In this document: positions 15,233 to 24,858 of the stretch, in pieces
How the letters are laid out: each line of letters begins with the position of its first letter
Numbering within the stretch: position 1 is the first letter of the stretch
NCBI GenBank assembly: GCA_964448105.1
Contig: CAYUVK010000041.1
Location: 1 to 39,390 of the forward strand
Length of the DNA: 39,390 bases
Origin: CAVQBP01 sp964448105
GTDB taxonomy: Bacteria > Bacteroidota > Ignavibacteria > Ignavibacteriales > Ignavibacteriaceae
Reading direction: 5' to 3'
Position numbers and translations under genes: made by a program
The notes under the pieces: model-generated
Database searches by the model: none
Told to the model about the DNA's origin: nothing
Seen by the model: only the letters and a program-made list of their open reading frames with translations

Positions 15233-17812
15233 CTATCTATTACTATAAAAATTACTTGACTTTGTTACTTTCAAATCTTGAAGTTGCGGTGCTTTAATTT
15301 TTATTTCAAAATAATAACCACGGGCAATACCGATAGGGTTCCATGTAAAATTCATAATCCAGTCATGCAGATCTCTGGATATTTTAATTTGCGGAGCAGC
15401 GAATTCCTTATTCTTCATATCATAGCTGCCGGAAAAAGAGAATTTCCAATTAGGAGTCAAATTAAAATTGAATCCCCCGCTGATTGTTGAATATTCTACA
15501 GCGCTTAAAGGTGTAGGGCGGCTGAGGTTATAGTTATATGTTAAGGATACATTCCACGGTATAGAAAAATCTGCTTCTTTTCCTTCTTCATAAATTCCCC
15601 TGTAAACTGTATTTTCATTTTGTAATAATCCGCTTGAATCTTCAGGTACATTTTTTTCTTTATTTTTAGATTTCAGTTTTTCTCCCGATAAGCTTGTAGA
15701 TATTGAGAACTGGAAATTTGTTAACCTTAGCAATCCTTTCCCTTCGTTTATTAAGAATTTATTTATTCTGACAGCATTTGCAGAATAGTCATAAGGTGTA
15801 AATATTGTTGAACCATTAAAGCTAAATAAATCTCCAACCTGTGTTCTGAAGCCTAAATTTAGGTTTGAAAAATTTAAACTATCTGCAGCAAAATTATATC
15901 CTATTGAAGCATCTAGATTTAAAAGCTGAATTTTCTTTTCTTTAGATGTTGTATCTGTAGGATCAGGTTTTGTTTTCATTTCAAATAAATTTCCTAGTCT
16001 CAAAGATATACTCTGCTGTTCACCCGAAGGAGCTCCACCAAATACTTCTTGAGCGAATTTATTATACTTTATGCTTTGACCTTCAGCATTAGTATAAGTT
16101 CCATAATATCCCCATTTAGGAGTTGAAAAATCCGGTTGATAGGAATATGATATCGACGGTGTAATGGTATGTCTAATCGCTGCAATTCCAAACACATTAG
16201 GTTGAAATATTCCAAACAATTTTGTTGATGCAGTTATTCCAGTGCTGAATGTTCGAACAAAATTAATTTCTTTTACATCCTTTGTAACAATTGAATCTTC
16301 CCCCTCCTGATTTTTTAATGCAATCATTTCGATTCTTTTATTATACCATTTCTCTTGGTATTGAAAATTCGGCGAAAAACTAAAATACCCGATTTTAGGT
16401 GAGAAACCAGCACTAAAAGAATGCTGTATACCTCCTCTAATTTTCAAATTGCCACCAGATTTATTTCTCGTGTTTTCAAATTTCCCGGAATAATTATAGC
16501 CAAATAATTCATACCATTTTTGTTCTCCAACTCCTTCCCTTTTAAACGGATAACTTTGAGCTTTTGTGAAAGTAAGATTCGGAAGTATTTCATTAATATT
16601 CCCGCTCTGTAAATCCTGGGTTCTGCTATAACTTAAAGACATGCTATTGCCCGATTCTTCCCAAGTCTTAAATAAAGTTGCATTTGAAACAATTTGATTT
16701 TGGAGAACTTCACTAATATTCGTACTGGTTCTCTGCATATAATTCCCCGATGTAAATTGTAAATTTGCGTTAAGACTTAAGGTTGGATTTATTTTTTGGC
16801 TATGCGACCATTGCAAATTCCAATCAATTTGCTTTGAGCTGTTTGGATCTCCAATATCCCCAATCCTTGAAAAACGGTAACCGCCCGATAGATTTCCGGA
16901 AAAATCATATCGTTTATTATAACGGAACCTACTTTTCAATTCATAACTGCCCCTTGTCCAGTAGCTTCCCTGCAAATTCACATCAATGTAATCATTTATT
17001 GCCCAGAAGTATCCGAAATTGGAAAAATAATTCCCCTGCGTGCCGCTCTGACCGAATACTGGAGGAATTATACCCGAACGCCTTCCCGATTCAATAGGAA
17101 ATACCGCAAAGGGAAGCGGCAAAGGGAATGGCACTCCTCCAAAATATAACCAGATCCATTTTGCCACAATTTCCTGCTTTTGAATTACTTTCATTTCACT
17201 TGCATAAAAATAATAATGGGGTGTATCATTTTCACAGGTAGTATAAATTCCATCTTTTATGAAATAATCATTCTTATCAACTTTTTTTATTTTTGCCCCG
17301 GTATAAATAGCTCCTCCCGTTTTTGTTCCGGCAGAGGCAATAAAACCTCTTAAAGTTTTGAAATTATATCTCATCCTTTCTCCCGTATATTGTTCCCCGC
17401 CTTCGTTTAATACAGGAGTACCTTTTAACTTCTGGGGAAGAGAATCGGATGGAACACCAATAGCATCAATATTATTAGTATTGAAATCGACAAAAATCTT
17501 TGCACTCTTTAAATCGGTTTGTTTGTATTTAACCTCCCCATTTCCATAAATGTCCATTTTTTTTTTGTTTACATAAAAAATGAGAGAATCGGATGCAGAA
17601 GAATAAATTACGGAATCAACATCATAAGTCTTTTTTTTTGAAGTATCGACAGCCGCTAAGTTTGCAGTTGAGTCCTGTTTACCAGTTGATATAAATAATG
17701 ATTCTTTTGAAAGGTTTAAATTAGAAGGATTTGATAAGAGAGAATCTTTCTGTTGAGCAGACAAAAAAGAGATTCCCGTGATAAAAAAAATTGATATCAA
17801 AAAAAACTTCAT
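15233..17812 (-). CDS. lptD: LptD-like LPS-assembly outer-membrane protein
   Basis: Outer-membrane barrel protein that would insert lipopolysaccharide into the outer leaflet. From the ATG at 17812 it has 859 residues: a signal peptide (MKFFLISIFFITGISFLSAQ), an OstA/LptA-like periplasmic domain (about 60-200, with DIYGNGEVKYKQTDLKSAKI and GERMRYNFKTLRG), and a long C-terminal region of alternating aromatic strands ending near the C-terminus. The motif FPLPLPFAVFPIESGRRSGIIPP before the barrel is typical of LptD. A TTG at 17830 would extend it by six residues but would bury the signal peptide start. Two poly-A runs in the coding strand (17557-17566 and 17631-17639) encode lysines. Confidence 0.85.
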   Translation of the reverse strand: MKFFLISIFFITGISFLSAQQKDSLLSNPSNLNLSKESLFISTGKQDSTANLAAVDTSKKKTYDVDSVIYSSASDSLIFYVNKKKMDIYGNGEVKYKQTDLKSAKIFVDFNTNNIDAIGVPSDSLPQKLKGTPVLNEGGEQYTGERMRYNFKTLRGFIASAGTKTGGAIYTGAKIKKVDKNDYFIKDGIYTTCENDTPHYYFYASEMKVIQKQEIVAKWIWLYFGGVPFPLPLPFAVFPIESGRRSGIIPPVFGQSGTQGNYFSNFGYFWAINDYIDVNLQGSYWTRGSYELKSRFRYNKRYDFSGNLSGGYRFSRIGDIGDPNSSKQIDWNLQWSHSQKINPTLSLNANLQFTSGNYMQRTSTNISEVLQNQIVSNATLFKTWEESGNSMSLSYSRTQDLQSGNINEILPNLTFTKAQSYPFKREGVGEQKWYELFGYNYSGKFENTRNKSGGNLKIRGGIQHSFSAGFSPKIGYFSFSPNFQYQEKWYNKRIEMIALKNQEGEDSIVTKDVKEINFVRTFSTGITASTKLFGIFQPNVFGIAAIRHTITPSISYSYQPDFSTPKWGYYGTYTNAEGQSIKYNKFAQEVFGGAPSGEQQSISLRLGNLFEMKTKPDPTDTTSKEKKIQLLNLDASIGYNFAADSLNFSNLNLGFRTQVGDLFSFNGSTIFTPYDYSANAVRINKFLINEGKGLLRLTNFQFSISTSLSGEKLKSKNKEKNVPEDSSGLLQNENTVYRGIYEEGKEADFSIPWNVSLTYNYNLSRPTPLSAVEYSTISGGFNFNLTPNWKFSFSGSYDMKNKEFAAPQIKISRDLHDWIMNFTWNPIGIARGYYFEIKIKAPQLQDLKVTKSSNFYSNR

Positions 17813-17871
17813 ATGAATGCAAGGCAGCAAACCATCATTAAATAATTTTAGAATTTATATATCAAATATGT

Positions 17872-18843
17872 TTAAACTTTATCAGATTTATAAAAGACTA
17901 ATGCAGAAGCACCTTTTATCCCGGCATTATTTTTTAGTTTTGCCGGTAAAACTTTTACTCTTTTTCTTAAAGGTGTAAGAACCCTGGCTTTTATGGCTTT
18001 TCCAATCGCATTGAAAAGAGGTTCTCCGAAACCGGCAACACCACCGCCTATTATAAATGTACTGATATCAAGAAGATTGCTTACAGATGCTAATGCCGAA
18101 CCAAGATGTAATCCCATATCGTTAACAATAGAAACTGCATATTCATCGCCTTGTTCCATTGCTTCCTGAATTGTTATCGGTGTAAGTTTTTCAAGATCAT
18201 CAGCAATTATTTTCCAGATTAAAGAATTAGGATGTTCAGGTAATGTTTTTTTAACCATATTTATTAAATAAGAATTACCTATAAATGCTTCAACGCAGCC
18301 AAATGAGCCGCAGTTGCATTTCGGACCGTTATATTCAATTGTTATATGTCCCACTTCACCGGCGGCTCCAAATTCACCCCTGAAAAGCTTTCTATTCATT
18401 ATTATCCCGCCGCCGACTCCTGTTCCCAGTGTTACCATAACAAAAGAATGTAAATTCTTACCGTTACCAAATATCATTTCACCTATTGCTGCGGCATTTG
18501 CATCATTTTCAACATGCACATTAATTTTAAACTCTTTTTCAATTATCTCTCCGAGTTTTACCTTTCCCCATCCGGGAATATTGGGGGGGTTTTCAACTAT
18601 ACCTTTTTTGACTGTTACTACACCGGCAGCTCCAATTCCAATACCGGTAATTTCTTTATTATTTTTTGATAAGATTTCTTTTATACCTTTTTTCATTTGA
18701 GTTATTACAGCTTTAGGGCCGCCTTCGGCTTTTGTTTCAACAGAAGTCTTTTTGATTATTTTACCACTCTGGGATACAATACCAAGTTTTATATTTGTAC
18801 CTCCTAAATCAACTCCTACTGCATATTTTTCTTTTTTACTCAT
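17872..18843 (-). CDS. ROK family sugar kinase (glucokinase-like)
   Basis: A 323-residue ROK protein without a DNA-binding N-terminus, so a kinase rather than a repressor. The phosphate motif DLGGTN is at 12-17, the catalytic Asp is in ENDANAA (Asp114), and the zinc site is His166 with Cys176, Cys178 and Cys183 (CNCGSFGCVE). The E-x-G-H segment GEVGHITIE binds the sugar. Glucose is the most likely substrate in this branch, though N-acetylmannosamine or fructose kinases look similar. It follows the LEA-type lipoprotein gene on the same strand, 97 bp apart. Confidence 0.88.
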   Translation of the reverse strand: MSKKEKYAVGVDLGGTNIKLGIVSQSGKIIKKTSVETKAEGGPKAVITQMKKGIKEILSKNNKEITGIGIGAAGVVTVKKGIVENPPNIPGWGKVKLGEIIEKEFKINVHVENDANAAAIGEMIFGNGKNLHSFVMVTLGTGVGGGIIMNRKLFRGEFGAAGEVGHITIEYNGPKCNCGSFGCVEAFIGNSYLINMVKKTLPEHPNSLIWKIIADDLEKLTPITIQEAMEQGDEYAVSIVNDMGLHLGSALASVSNLLDISTFIIGGGVAGFGEPLFNAIGKAIKARVLTPLRKRVKVLPAKLKNNAGIKGASALVFYKSDKV

Positions 18844-18940
18844 TTGTTCTCATGTTAAAATTAGACGAAATATTACTTATTATTGTTACAAGGAGAAAGG
18901 ATATCCTTTATAAAATTGAGAATTAAAATACAAAATTATT

Positions 18941-19549
18941 TTACTTTGTAAACTCAGCACTAATTATTTTTATTTCTTGCGGATATGAAATATCACCTAA
19001 AATCGATGTAACCACAGGTTTTGCATAAAGTTCTAATTTTGATGATCCTGCATTATTATTACCACTAATGTTTAACGCTAAATTAATTAGAGATTCATAA
19101 TCTTTGTTTTTAAAGAAAGAGACTAAATCAATATTCATTCTAAGAGGAATTATAATCGATTCACCGGTTCCCGGAACTGTAATAGGCGCTCCTAAATCTC
19201 CTGAAATGGTTTCTTTATTATCAATAAAAAGCCGCCAAGGAAAATCTTTAATTGTTGCATTAGTTTTTTTGTATCCCCCGGTCCCATCATTGGGATTTCT
19301 AGCATCAACATTTAAAATGAAGGAAACCGGAAGAGTTCCTTTTGCCACTGCCGCAGATATTTTTAATATATCCAATGAAGTAAGATCTTGAATTTTTGTT
19401 TTCCCGCTTAATGAAACTCCATTTAAAGTAAAGTTATTCACTTCACCCAGCTTAAACTGTAACCTTGATATATTTACTATTGTTTGATAAACACTGCAGC
19501 TTAAATTTGTAAATAACAGAAACGGCAATATTATTAGAATCTTTTTCAT
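18941..19549 (-). CDS. LEA type 2 (WHy-domain) lipoprotein
   Basis: A 202-residue protein with a lipoprotein signal peptide: hydrophobic core then NLSC, with lipidated Cys18. The mature part fits a late-embryogenesis-abundant type 2 / water-stress (WHy) beta-sandwich, with the repeated FTLNGVSLSGKTKI, LDILKISAAVAKGTLPVSFILNV and NPND-like turn (DARNPNDG). Bacterial members are small envelope lipoproteins of unknown role. It lies between a Gfo/Idh/MocA gene and the ROK kinase and is probably in the same transcript. Confidence 0.75.
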   Translation of the reverse strand: MKKILIILPFLLFTNLSCSVYQTIVNISRLQFKLGEVNNFTLNGVSLSGKTKIQDLTSLDILKISAAVAKGTLPVSFILNVDARNPNDGTGGYKKTNATIKDFPWRLFIDNKETISGDLGAPITVPGTGESIIIPLRMNIDLVSFFKNKDYESLINLALNISGNNNAGSSKLELYAKPVVTSILGDISYPQEIKIISAEFTK

Positions 19550-19560
19550 AATAAATAAAT

Positions 19561-19621
19561 TGTTAAATTGTTTTATTGCTCTATTGCTAATCGATTGTAT
19601 ATTTTTTTCAACAATTTAACA
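19561..19621. repeat. 12-bp inverted repeat in a short intergenic gap
   Basis: TGTTAAATTGTT (19561-19572) and its exact complement AACAATTTAACA (19610-19621) flank 37 bases that contain two copies of ATTGCT. It fills the 81-bp gap between the Gfo/Idh/MocA and LEA-lipoprotein genes. No T-tract follows the stem in a clear terminator pattern. Confidence 0.5.
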
Positions 19622-19630
19622 TTATAACAA

Positions 19631-20620
19631 TTAAGCAATTTTTTGTTCTTCAATTTTCCCAATAATTAATTGAGCTACCTTTAATGCTTTTAACCCGTCT
19701 TCACCCGATACAACAGGTTTTTCATGTTTTAAAACAGAATCCATAAATAATTGAAGCTCATAAGAAAGAGCATTTATTTCCCTCACCTCCGGCTGCTCAT
19801 AAATAAGACGTTTCTTTTTATCTCCAATCCCTATTTCACCAAAAGATACGGCAGAACCCTCAATATTTTGTTCTATAGGAAGGAGGCGATAAACTTCAGA
19901 TACTCCAGTGATAAAATCTAAGGCAATATAATTATCTTTCTGGAAAATTCTCATCTTCCGCATTTTTTTTTGAGATATTCTGCTTGCCGTAACATTTGCA
20001 ACGGCACCATTTTCAAATTGAATCCTGGCATTGGCTATATCAATGTTATCCGAAACTACAGCAACACCGCTTGCTTCAACATGATTAACTTCGCTTTTAA
20101 TAAGGCTTAATATTACATCAATATCATGAATCATTAAATCCAGCACCACTGCAACATCAGTACCTCTTGGATTGAATTGTGCCAGCCTGTCGGTTTGTAT
20201 AAACATAGGTTTGATGATATACTTCTCAAGTGAAACTAATGCAGGGTTAAACCTTTCAATATGACCCACTTGAAGATTCAGTCTATTTTCTTCTGCAATT
20301 TTTACTAATTCTTCTGCTTCAGCAATAGTAGAAGTAATTGGTTTTTCAACAAAAACATGCTTACCGTTTTTAAGAGATTTCTTTACTAATTCAAAGTGTG
20401 AACTTGTGGTTGCTGCAATGGAAACAGCATCTACTTTATTAAGAAGAGCATTTAGATCTTCAAATTCATGTACATTAAATTCCGACGCAGCAGCTTTGGA
20501 TTGAATTAGATTAGTGTCATAAACTCCGATTATTTCACAATTATTAAGGTGTTTAAACATCTTCACATGAAGCTTACCCAAATGACCTGTACCTATAACT
20601 CCGATTTTTAAATTATTCAT
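19631..20620 (-). CDS. Gfo/Idh/MocA family oxidoreductase
   Basis: A 329-residue NAD(P)-dependent sugar or cyclitol oxidoreductase. The Rossmann motif GVIGTGHLG starts at residue 7, the catalytic-lysine motif VEKPI is at 91-95, and VGHIERFNPA followed by LMIHDIDVILSLI form the typical C-terminal sheet domain. The motif HIERFNP is common in UDP-sugar dehydrogenases of this family found near lipid A and surface-sugar genes in the FCB group; that link is inference. It is upstream of the LEA lipoprotein and ROK kinase in the same orientation. Confidence 0.85.
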   Translation of the reverse strand: MNNLKIGVIGTGHLGKLHVKMFKHLNNCEIIGVYDTNLIQSKAAASEFNVHEFEDLNALLNKVDAVSIAATTSSHFELVKKSLKNGKHVFVEKPITSTIAEAEELVKIAEENRLNLQVGHIERFNPALVSLEKYIIKPMFIQTDRLAQFNPRGTDVAVVLDLMIHDIDVILSLIKSEVNHVEASGVAVVSDNIDIANARIQFENGAVANVTASRISQKKMRKMRIFQKDNYIALDFITGVSEVYRLLPIEQNIEGSAVSFGEIGIGDKKKRLIYEQPEVREINALSYELQLFMDSVLKHEKPVVSGEDGLKALKVAQLIIGKIEEQKIA

Positions 20621-20714
20621 ATTTTAAATAAGCAATAAAATTGAAGAGCAAGTTAAAAAGCAATTAACTTTTAGTTTTTGTTAAGAAGAAATCTGCATTA
20701 TGAAATTTAATTAG

Positions 20715-21953
20715 TTATTGCGCCTCATTAGTTATAATTTTTTGATAACCGATAATTCTGTCATATCCGCCATAATTTTGATCGTTATAATATAAAAATA
20801 TATAATAAACATTTGAAGTTTCCCAAAAATTACCTTCAAGTACAAGCCAGTCCGGATTTTCAATCTTATCATTAATTATATCGGCAGCAACATATTGATA
20901 ATCATATATTCCCCTCTTAAGAGAAATAGTTTTATTAAAAACTCCACCAATATTTGTCATTTGATATTCGGGTAAAATCCGCCAGTGATTAAATGCACCT
21001 ACTAAAAAAATACTTTGGAAACTATTATCGGGCGGTCTTATTTTGAAAGTAACGTTTAAATAGTCTGCATAGTCATTTTGATAAAATAAATATAAAAAGC
21101 CCCCGTTAAGATCCTTCCCTCCTTCTTTATAAAACCTAGAATATTCCATTCCGTCAAATTGAGCAGGGACATCTTTTCTATTATAAATTTTAAAATTTCT
21201 CAAATCAGTTTGACGGTATTCATTCCCGGGGTGAATATCTCTCGCGATAAAAGAAAATTTTCTATTGCCGTCCCAATAATATTGTCTTGTATTGGTATTA
21301 AAATTTTTATCAACAATAATAGGATAATAAATCTTTTGGTTCTCAATTATCTCAACATGATCTACGAAAGAAGGGTAAAATTCATCTGGTAAATAAAAAT
21401 TAGTTGTTATATTGAAAATCTTGGCAAGAACGGATGGAGAATATACTTTATCTTCTAAAACTTCATTTTTCTTTGAAACATCTAAAGAAACATTAGATTG
21501 TATAACATAAAATTTTCCTGAAGCATATGCCCTGGAAGTATCTTGAGAATCAGTTATATAAAACATCCATTTACCGGAAAAGGGAAAATCAACATAATCA
21601 TTTTTGTTAGGAACAAAACCTTTATAATGATACCGGGCATCTTGAACAGTTGAAGGGAGACGTTCAAATTCAAGATTATACTCAATATTTTTTCCATAGT
21701 TTAACAGAAAGATATTCTGGTAAGGATGCCAATTTTTATCACAAAATCTAAAAACTATAATTAAATTTGGTTCATAATCTGCTTTAATATCAAATTCAAT
21801 ATTTAATTTATCACCAACTAATACCGGTAAAGCAGTTTCATTATCAGTAAAAACCTTTAAACTTTTTATTTCTATCTTTTGTGAATAAAGATTAACAATG
21901 ATAAAAGGTAAAAATAAAAGCAATAATTTTAATCTGTACACAGAACTCCCCAT
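20715..21953 (-). CDS. type IX secretion system plug-like protein (DUF5103)
   Basis: A 412-residue secreted protein with a signal peptide (LLLLFLPFIIVNLYSQ). The first about 150 residues match the DUF5103 / T9SS plug domain, with LPVLVGDKLNIEFDIKA, the FRFCDKNWHPYQN segment (usually HCD.DW) and the FPFSGKWMF turn. A C-terminal segment at about 310-360, with FLVGAFNHW, looks like an E-set / carbohydrate-binding (CBM48-like) domain. In the known system the Plug closes the SprA translocon from the periplasmic side; the role here is inferred. Its ATG overlaps the stop of the 79-residue upstream gene (TAATG), so translation is coupled. Confidence 0.75.
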   Translation of the reverse strand: MGSSVYRLKLLLLFLPFIIVNLYSQKIEIKSLKVFTDNETALPVLVGDKLNIEFDIKADYEPNLIIVFRFCDKNWHPYQNIFLLNYGKNIEYNLEFERLPSTVQDARYHYKGFVPNKNDYVDFPFSGKWMFYITDSQDTSRAYASGKFYVIQSNVSLDVSKKNEVLEDKVYSPSVLAKIFNITTNFYLPDEFYPSFVDHVEIIENQKIYYPIIVDKNFNTNTRQYYWDGNRKFSFIARDIHPGNEYRQTDLRNFKIYNRKDVPAQFDGMEYSRFYKEGGKDLNGGFLYLFYQNDYADYLNVTFKIRPPDNSFQSIFLVGAFNHWRILPEYQMTNIGGVFNKTISLKRGIYDYQYVAADIINDKIENPDWLVLEGNFWETSNVYYIFLYYNDQNYGGYDRIIGYQKIITNEAQ

Positions 21954-22192
21954 TAGAGATTAAAGATTTCGATACATTTCACATATTGGTAAGGAACAAA
22001 TATTTTGACCTGCTGTTTTTCTCTTTCGGTTTCCAAAAGGAGGCCATCATCGTAAGCACTGATTAGTTTGCCTGTTTTAAAGACTATTTCATATAAAGGT
22101 GTATCTGAAATGGTATCCATTGCCAGACCATAATTTTCAGTTAGAGTAATGTTAAGCGTTTTTCCAATATACTCTTTCCAATCAATTTTCAT
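21953..22192 (-). CDS. small hypothetical protein, SH3-like
   Basis: A 79-residue soluble protein without signal peptide or membrane segment. Alternating hydrophobic strands (KTLNITLTENYG, YEIVFKTGKLISAYDDGLLLETE, KIFVPYQYVKCIEIF) suggest a small SH3/Sm-like beta-barrel. Its ATG overlaps the preceding gene's stop by four bases (ATGA) and its own stop overlaps the next ATG by one base (TAATG). The tight coupling with a secreted protein and a T9SS-plug-like protein suggests a shared function, but none is recognised. Confidence 0.65.
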   Translation of the reverse strand: MKIDWKEYIGKTLNITLTENYGLAMDTISDTPLYEIVFKTGKLISAYDDGLLLETEREKQQVKIFVPYQYVKCIEIFNL

Positions 22193-22908
22193 TCGTTTCC
22201 TTTTATAAGTTCGTTTAGTCTTTGTTTAAATTGTTCGATATCATTACACAAATAATAGTTTTTTAGAAACTGAGAGGCAACGGATTTTTCTCCCGCATTA
22301 ATATAATTTACATATGCCGTAACAATTGGCGCAGTTAAAGCAAGAGAGGTTTGACAGCCTTTAGAATTATCAGTTAAGTAATCATCAAGGTAATTTATTA
22401 TACTTTCATTCTCATTCATAAATGCATTATAGACTTCATCATTAACTAGAAAAATTGCCGAGTCTTCATAATGCCAACAGTTGATTGGAATGAAAAGATT
22501 ATTATTGTCCTTGTTAAACTTTTCAAAATCTGGATTTCCCGCTACTATTATTGTTCCCCCTAAATCTCCGCTTGTTGTTTCATAAGGTTCCGTAGAACCG
22601 GATATTATTGAATCAATAAATGAAAAATTATCTTTTGTATTATAAATGTAAAGTGTATACCATGGTATATTATTATTAAGTGTAGAATCTAAGACCAAAT
22701 ATTCATCTATATTATCATCATTTAAATTTGAAGTGTAAGCACTGGGATCGACAAATTTTTTCTGATAAATTATATCATTATTATTATTGAAAACTTTTAG
22801 AAGATTCCCCTGTAATGTTAAATAAAAACTATCAAAACTAAGTGTATCTTCTTGTGCAAATGAATTTAGAGAAAAGAGAAATAAAAAGAATAGAACGAAA
22901 TTTTTCAT
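22189..22908 (-). CDS. secreted hypothetical protein
   Basis: A 239-residue protein from the ATG at 22908 (a TTG three codons earlier is less likely). The signal peptide MKNFVLFFLFLFSLNSFAQ is clear. The mature part has a short acidic loop, NLNDDNIDEYLVLDS, resembling FG-GAP/VCBS calcium loops, and late cysteines in GCQTS and YYLCND. Family not recognised. It is the first gene of a three-gene overlapping set that ends in the T9SS plug-like protein. Confidence 0.7.
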   Translation of the reverse strand: MKNFVLFFLFLFSLNSFAQEDTLSFDSFYLTLQGNLLKVFNNNNDIIYQKKFVDPSAYTSNLNDDNIDEYLVLDSTLNNNIPWYTLYIYNTKDNFSFIDSIISGSTEPYETTSGDLGGTIIVAGNPDFEKFNKDNNNLFIPINCWHYEDSAIFLVNDEVYNAFMNENESIINYLDDYLTDNSKGCQTSLALTAPIVTAYVNYINAGEKSVASQFLKNYYLCNDIEQFKQRLNELIKGNE

Positions 22909-23098
22909 GTTTCGCAAAGAATTCTCATTTTTATCTTATGTACAAATATAAGATATTGGATTTAATATTACAGGGTAATAACAGAGAAAATTTAATTTTA
23001 GAAGATAAGTGAGGATAAATAAAAGTATTTATAATTAGAGTGCCAAGTTCGACAAATAATTTAAAAATGCTTTTTTCTTTCCTCACCTTTGAAGTTAA

Positions 23099-24484
23099 TT
23101 AAAGACTCTTTATTTCATTGGTTAATTTGGTAATTGCATCTTTTGCATCGCCAAAATACATAAGCGAATTATCCTGATAGAACAATTCATTCTCTATTCC
23201 CGCATAACCGGGATTCAGAGAACGTTTATTTATAACAACAGTTTTTGCATAATCTACATTTAGAATTGGCATTCCGTAAATTGGGCTACTCTGATCATGC
23301 CTTGCAGCAGGATTAACAACATCATTTGCACCAACAACGAAGGCAATATCAGTATTAGCAAAATCATCATTTATATCTTCCAGAGCATAAAGTTTATCGT
23401 AAGGAACATTTGCTTCAGCTAAAAGGACATTCATATGACCGGGCATTCTTCCAGCAACCGGGTGAATTGCAAATCTTACATTGATACTTTTCTTTTCAAG
23501 GATATTCATTAAATCTCTAATTGCATGTTGAGCTTGAGCAACTGCCATTCCATAACCCGGAACAATAATTACATTGCTTGCCGAATCAAATAACATTGCT
23601 AATTCTTCCGCATCAATGGATTTAACATTTCCTTTGGGTATAACCGTCCCGCTCCCTTCAGCGGGAATTGAACCTGCAGATGCCCATCCTCCTAATAAAA
23701 CATTCATTAAAGATCTATTCATTCCTTTGCACATAATATTGGTAAGAATGATTCCTGAAGCACCAACAAGTGCTCCTGCAATTATTAATTCGTTATTTCC
23801 AAGAATAAAACCTGTTGTAGAGCCTGCCAGTCCGGAATATGAATTTAATAATGATATTGCAACCGGCATATCGGCACCGCCAATCGGTAAGACAAGAAGT
23901 ACACCAAGCACCAATGATGCAAATGTGATAATTATTGTTAAAGTTGTTAATTCAGGATTTATGATTATAAATATTCCCCCAACAATAACTAACAACAATA
24001 ATAATGCATTTAACGGATGCTGCCCGGGATATTTGATAACTTTGCCGCTTACAAGTCCCTGCAATTTACCAAAAGCAATCATTGAACCTGTAAAAGTAAC
24101 ACCGCCGATTAATAAACTAAGAACAATAGCAACTCCTGTATTTATTGGAATATTAGGATTCATTTTATAGTACTCGGCTAAAGCAACTAATGTAGATGCA
24201 CCGCCGCCAAACCCGTTTAACATTCCTACCATTTGCGGCATACCAGTCATTGGAATTTTCATTGCCATTACAGTTCCAATTGCAGAACCAACTATAATTC
24301 CAATTATTATCCATTCAAATGTCAAAACTTGTTGATCAAAAAGTGTAACAACAATTGCCATCAGCATTCCAATAGAAGCGTATAAATTTCCTTTTCGTGC
24401 TGTTTTGGGAGAAGATAAATATTTTATTCCGAATATGAAGAAGACCGATGAAATAAGATATATGATTTCAATAGCTATTCTCAT
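23099..24484 (-). CDS. pntB: NAD(P) transhydrogenase subunit beta
   Basis: Membrane and NADP(H)-binding subunit of proton-translocating transhydrogenase, which makes NADPH from NADH using the proton gradient. The 461 residues give several N-terminal membrane helices (with MKIPMTGMPQMVGMLNGFGGGASTL) and a C-terminal NADP(H) domain III from about residue 285, with IIVPGYGMAVAQAQ, HPVAGRMPGHMNVLLAEANVPYD and VVGANDVVNPAA motifs. The gene follows pntA2 with an 8-bp gap, so the three subunits are co-transcribed. Confidence 0.95.
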   Translation of the reverse strand: MRIAIEIIYLISSVFFIFGIKYLSSPKTARKGNLYASIGMLMAIVVTLFDQQVLTFEWIIIGIIVGSAIGTVMAMKIPMTGMPQMVGMLNGFGGGASTLVALAEYYKMNPNIPINTGVAIVLSLLIGGVTFTGSMIAFGKLQGLVSGKVIKYPGQHPLNALLLLLVIVGGIFIIINPELTTLTIIITFASLVLGVLLVLPIGGADMPVAISLLNSYSGLAGSTTGFILGNNELIIAGALVGASGIILTNIMCKGMNRSLMNVLLGGWASAGSIPAEGSGTVIPKGNVKSIDAEELAMLFDSASNVIIVPGYGMAVAQAQHAIRDLMNILEKKSINVRFAIHPVAGRMPGHMNVLLAEANVPYDKLYALEDINDDFANTDIAFVVGANDVVNPAARHDQSSPIYGMPILNVDYAKTVVINKRSLNPGYAGIENELFYQDNSLMYFGDAKDAITKLTNEIKSL

Positions 24485-24492
24485 TTTTCAAC

Positions 24493-24777
24493 TCATTTCT
24501 TTTTGAACATTTTGAGCATTCGATCGGTTACTAAAAAACCGCCAACAACATTTATCATTGCAAAAATTATCGCAACTAATCCAAGGATTGTACTAATTGT
24601 AAATTCCTTCATCCCGGCACTTAATAATGCACCAACAATTGTAATCCCAGAGATAGCATTAGAGCCGGACATTAAAGGTGTGTGCAATGTCGGGGGAACT
24701 TTAGTAATCAGTTCAAAGCCTACAAATATTGCTAAAACAAAAACATATATTTGCATCAAAAAACTAAATGTTTCCAT
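24493..24777 (-). CDS. pntA2: NAD(P) transhydrogenase subunit alpha part 2
   Basis: A 94-residue membrane protein with three predicted helices, matching the separate alpha-2 subunit of split transhydrogenases such as that of Rhodospirillum rubrum (in E. coli it is fused to alpha-1). The conserved GFELITKVPPTLHTPLMSGSNAISG segment is present and completes the proton channel with PntB. It lies 81 bp after pntA1. Confidence 0.92.
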   Translation of the reverse strand: METFSFLMQIYVFVLAIFVGFELITKVPPTLHTPLMSGSNAISGITIVGALLSAGMKEFTISTILGLVAIIFAMINVVGGFLVTDRMLKMFKKK

Positions 24778-24858
24778 TATTATTCCTTATTATTTGATAT
24801 GTTATTTATTAAACGCTTGATTGTAATCTTAAACGAAAGACAGAGTTTGAAGTTTTTT

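Noticed and set aside
17557..17566. T10 (and T9 at 17631-17639) as programmed slippage sites in the lptD-like gene
   Set aside because: They encode lysines near the N-terminus, where frameshifted products would be useless fragments; regarded as background homopolymers and a caution for the dnaX case.
23574..24170. 198-residue plus-strand frame over pntB
   Set aside because: Antisense shadow of the transhydrogenase beta subunit, caused by its biased codon use.
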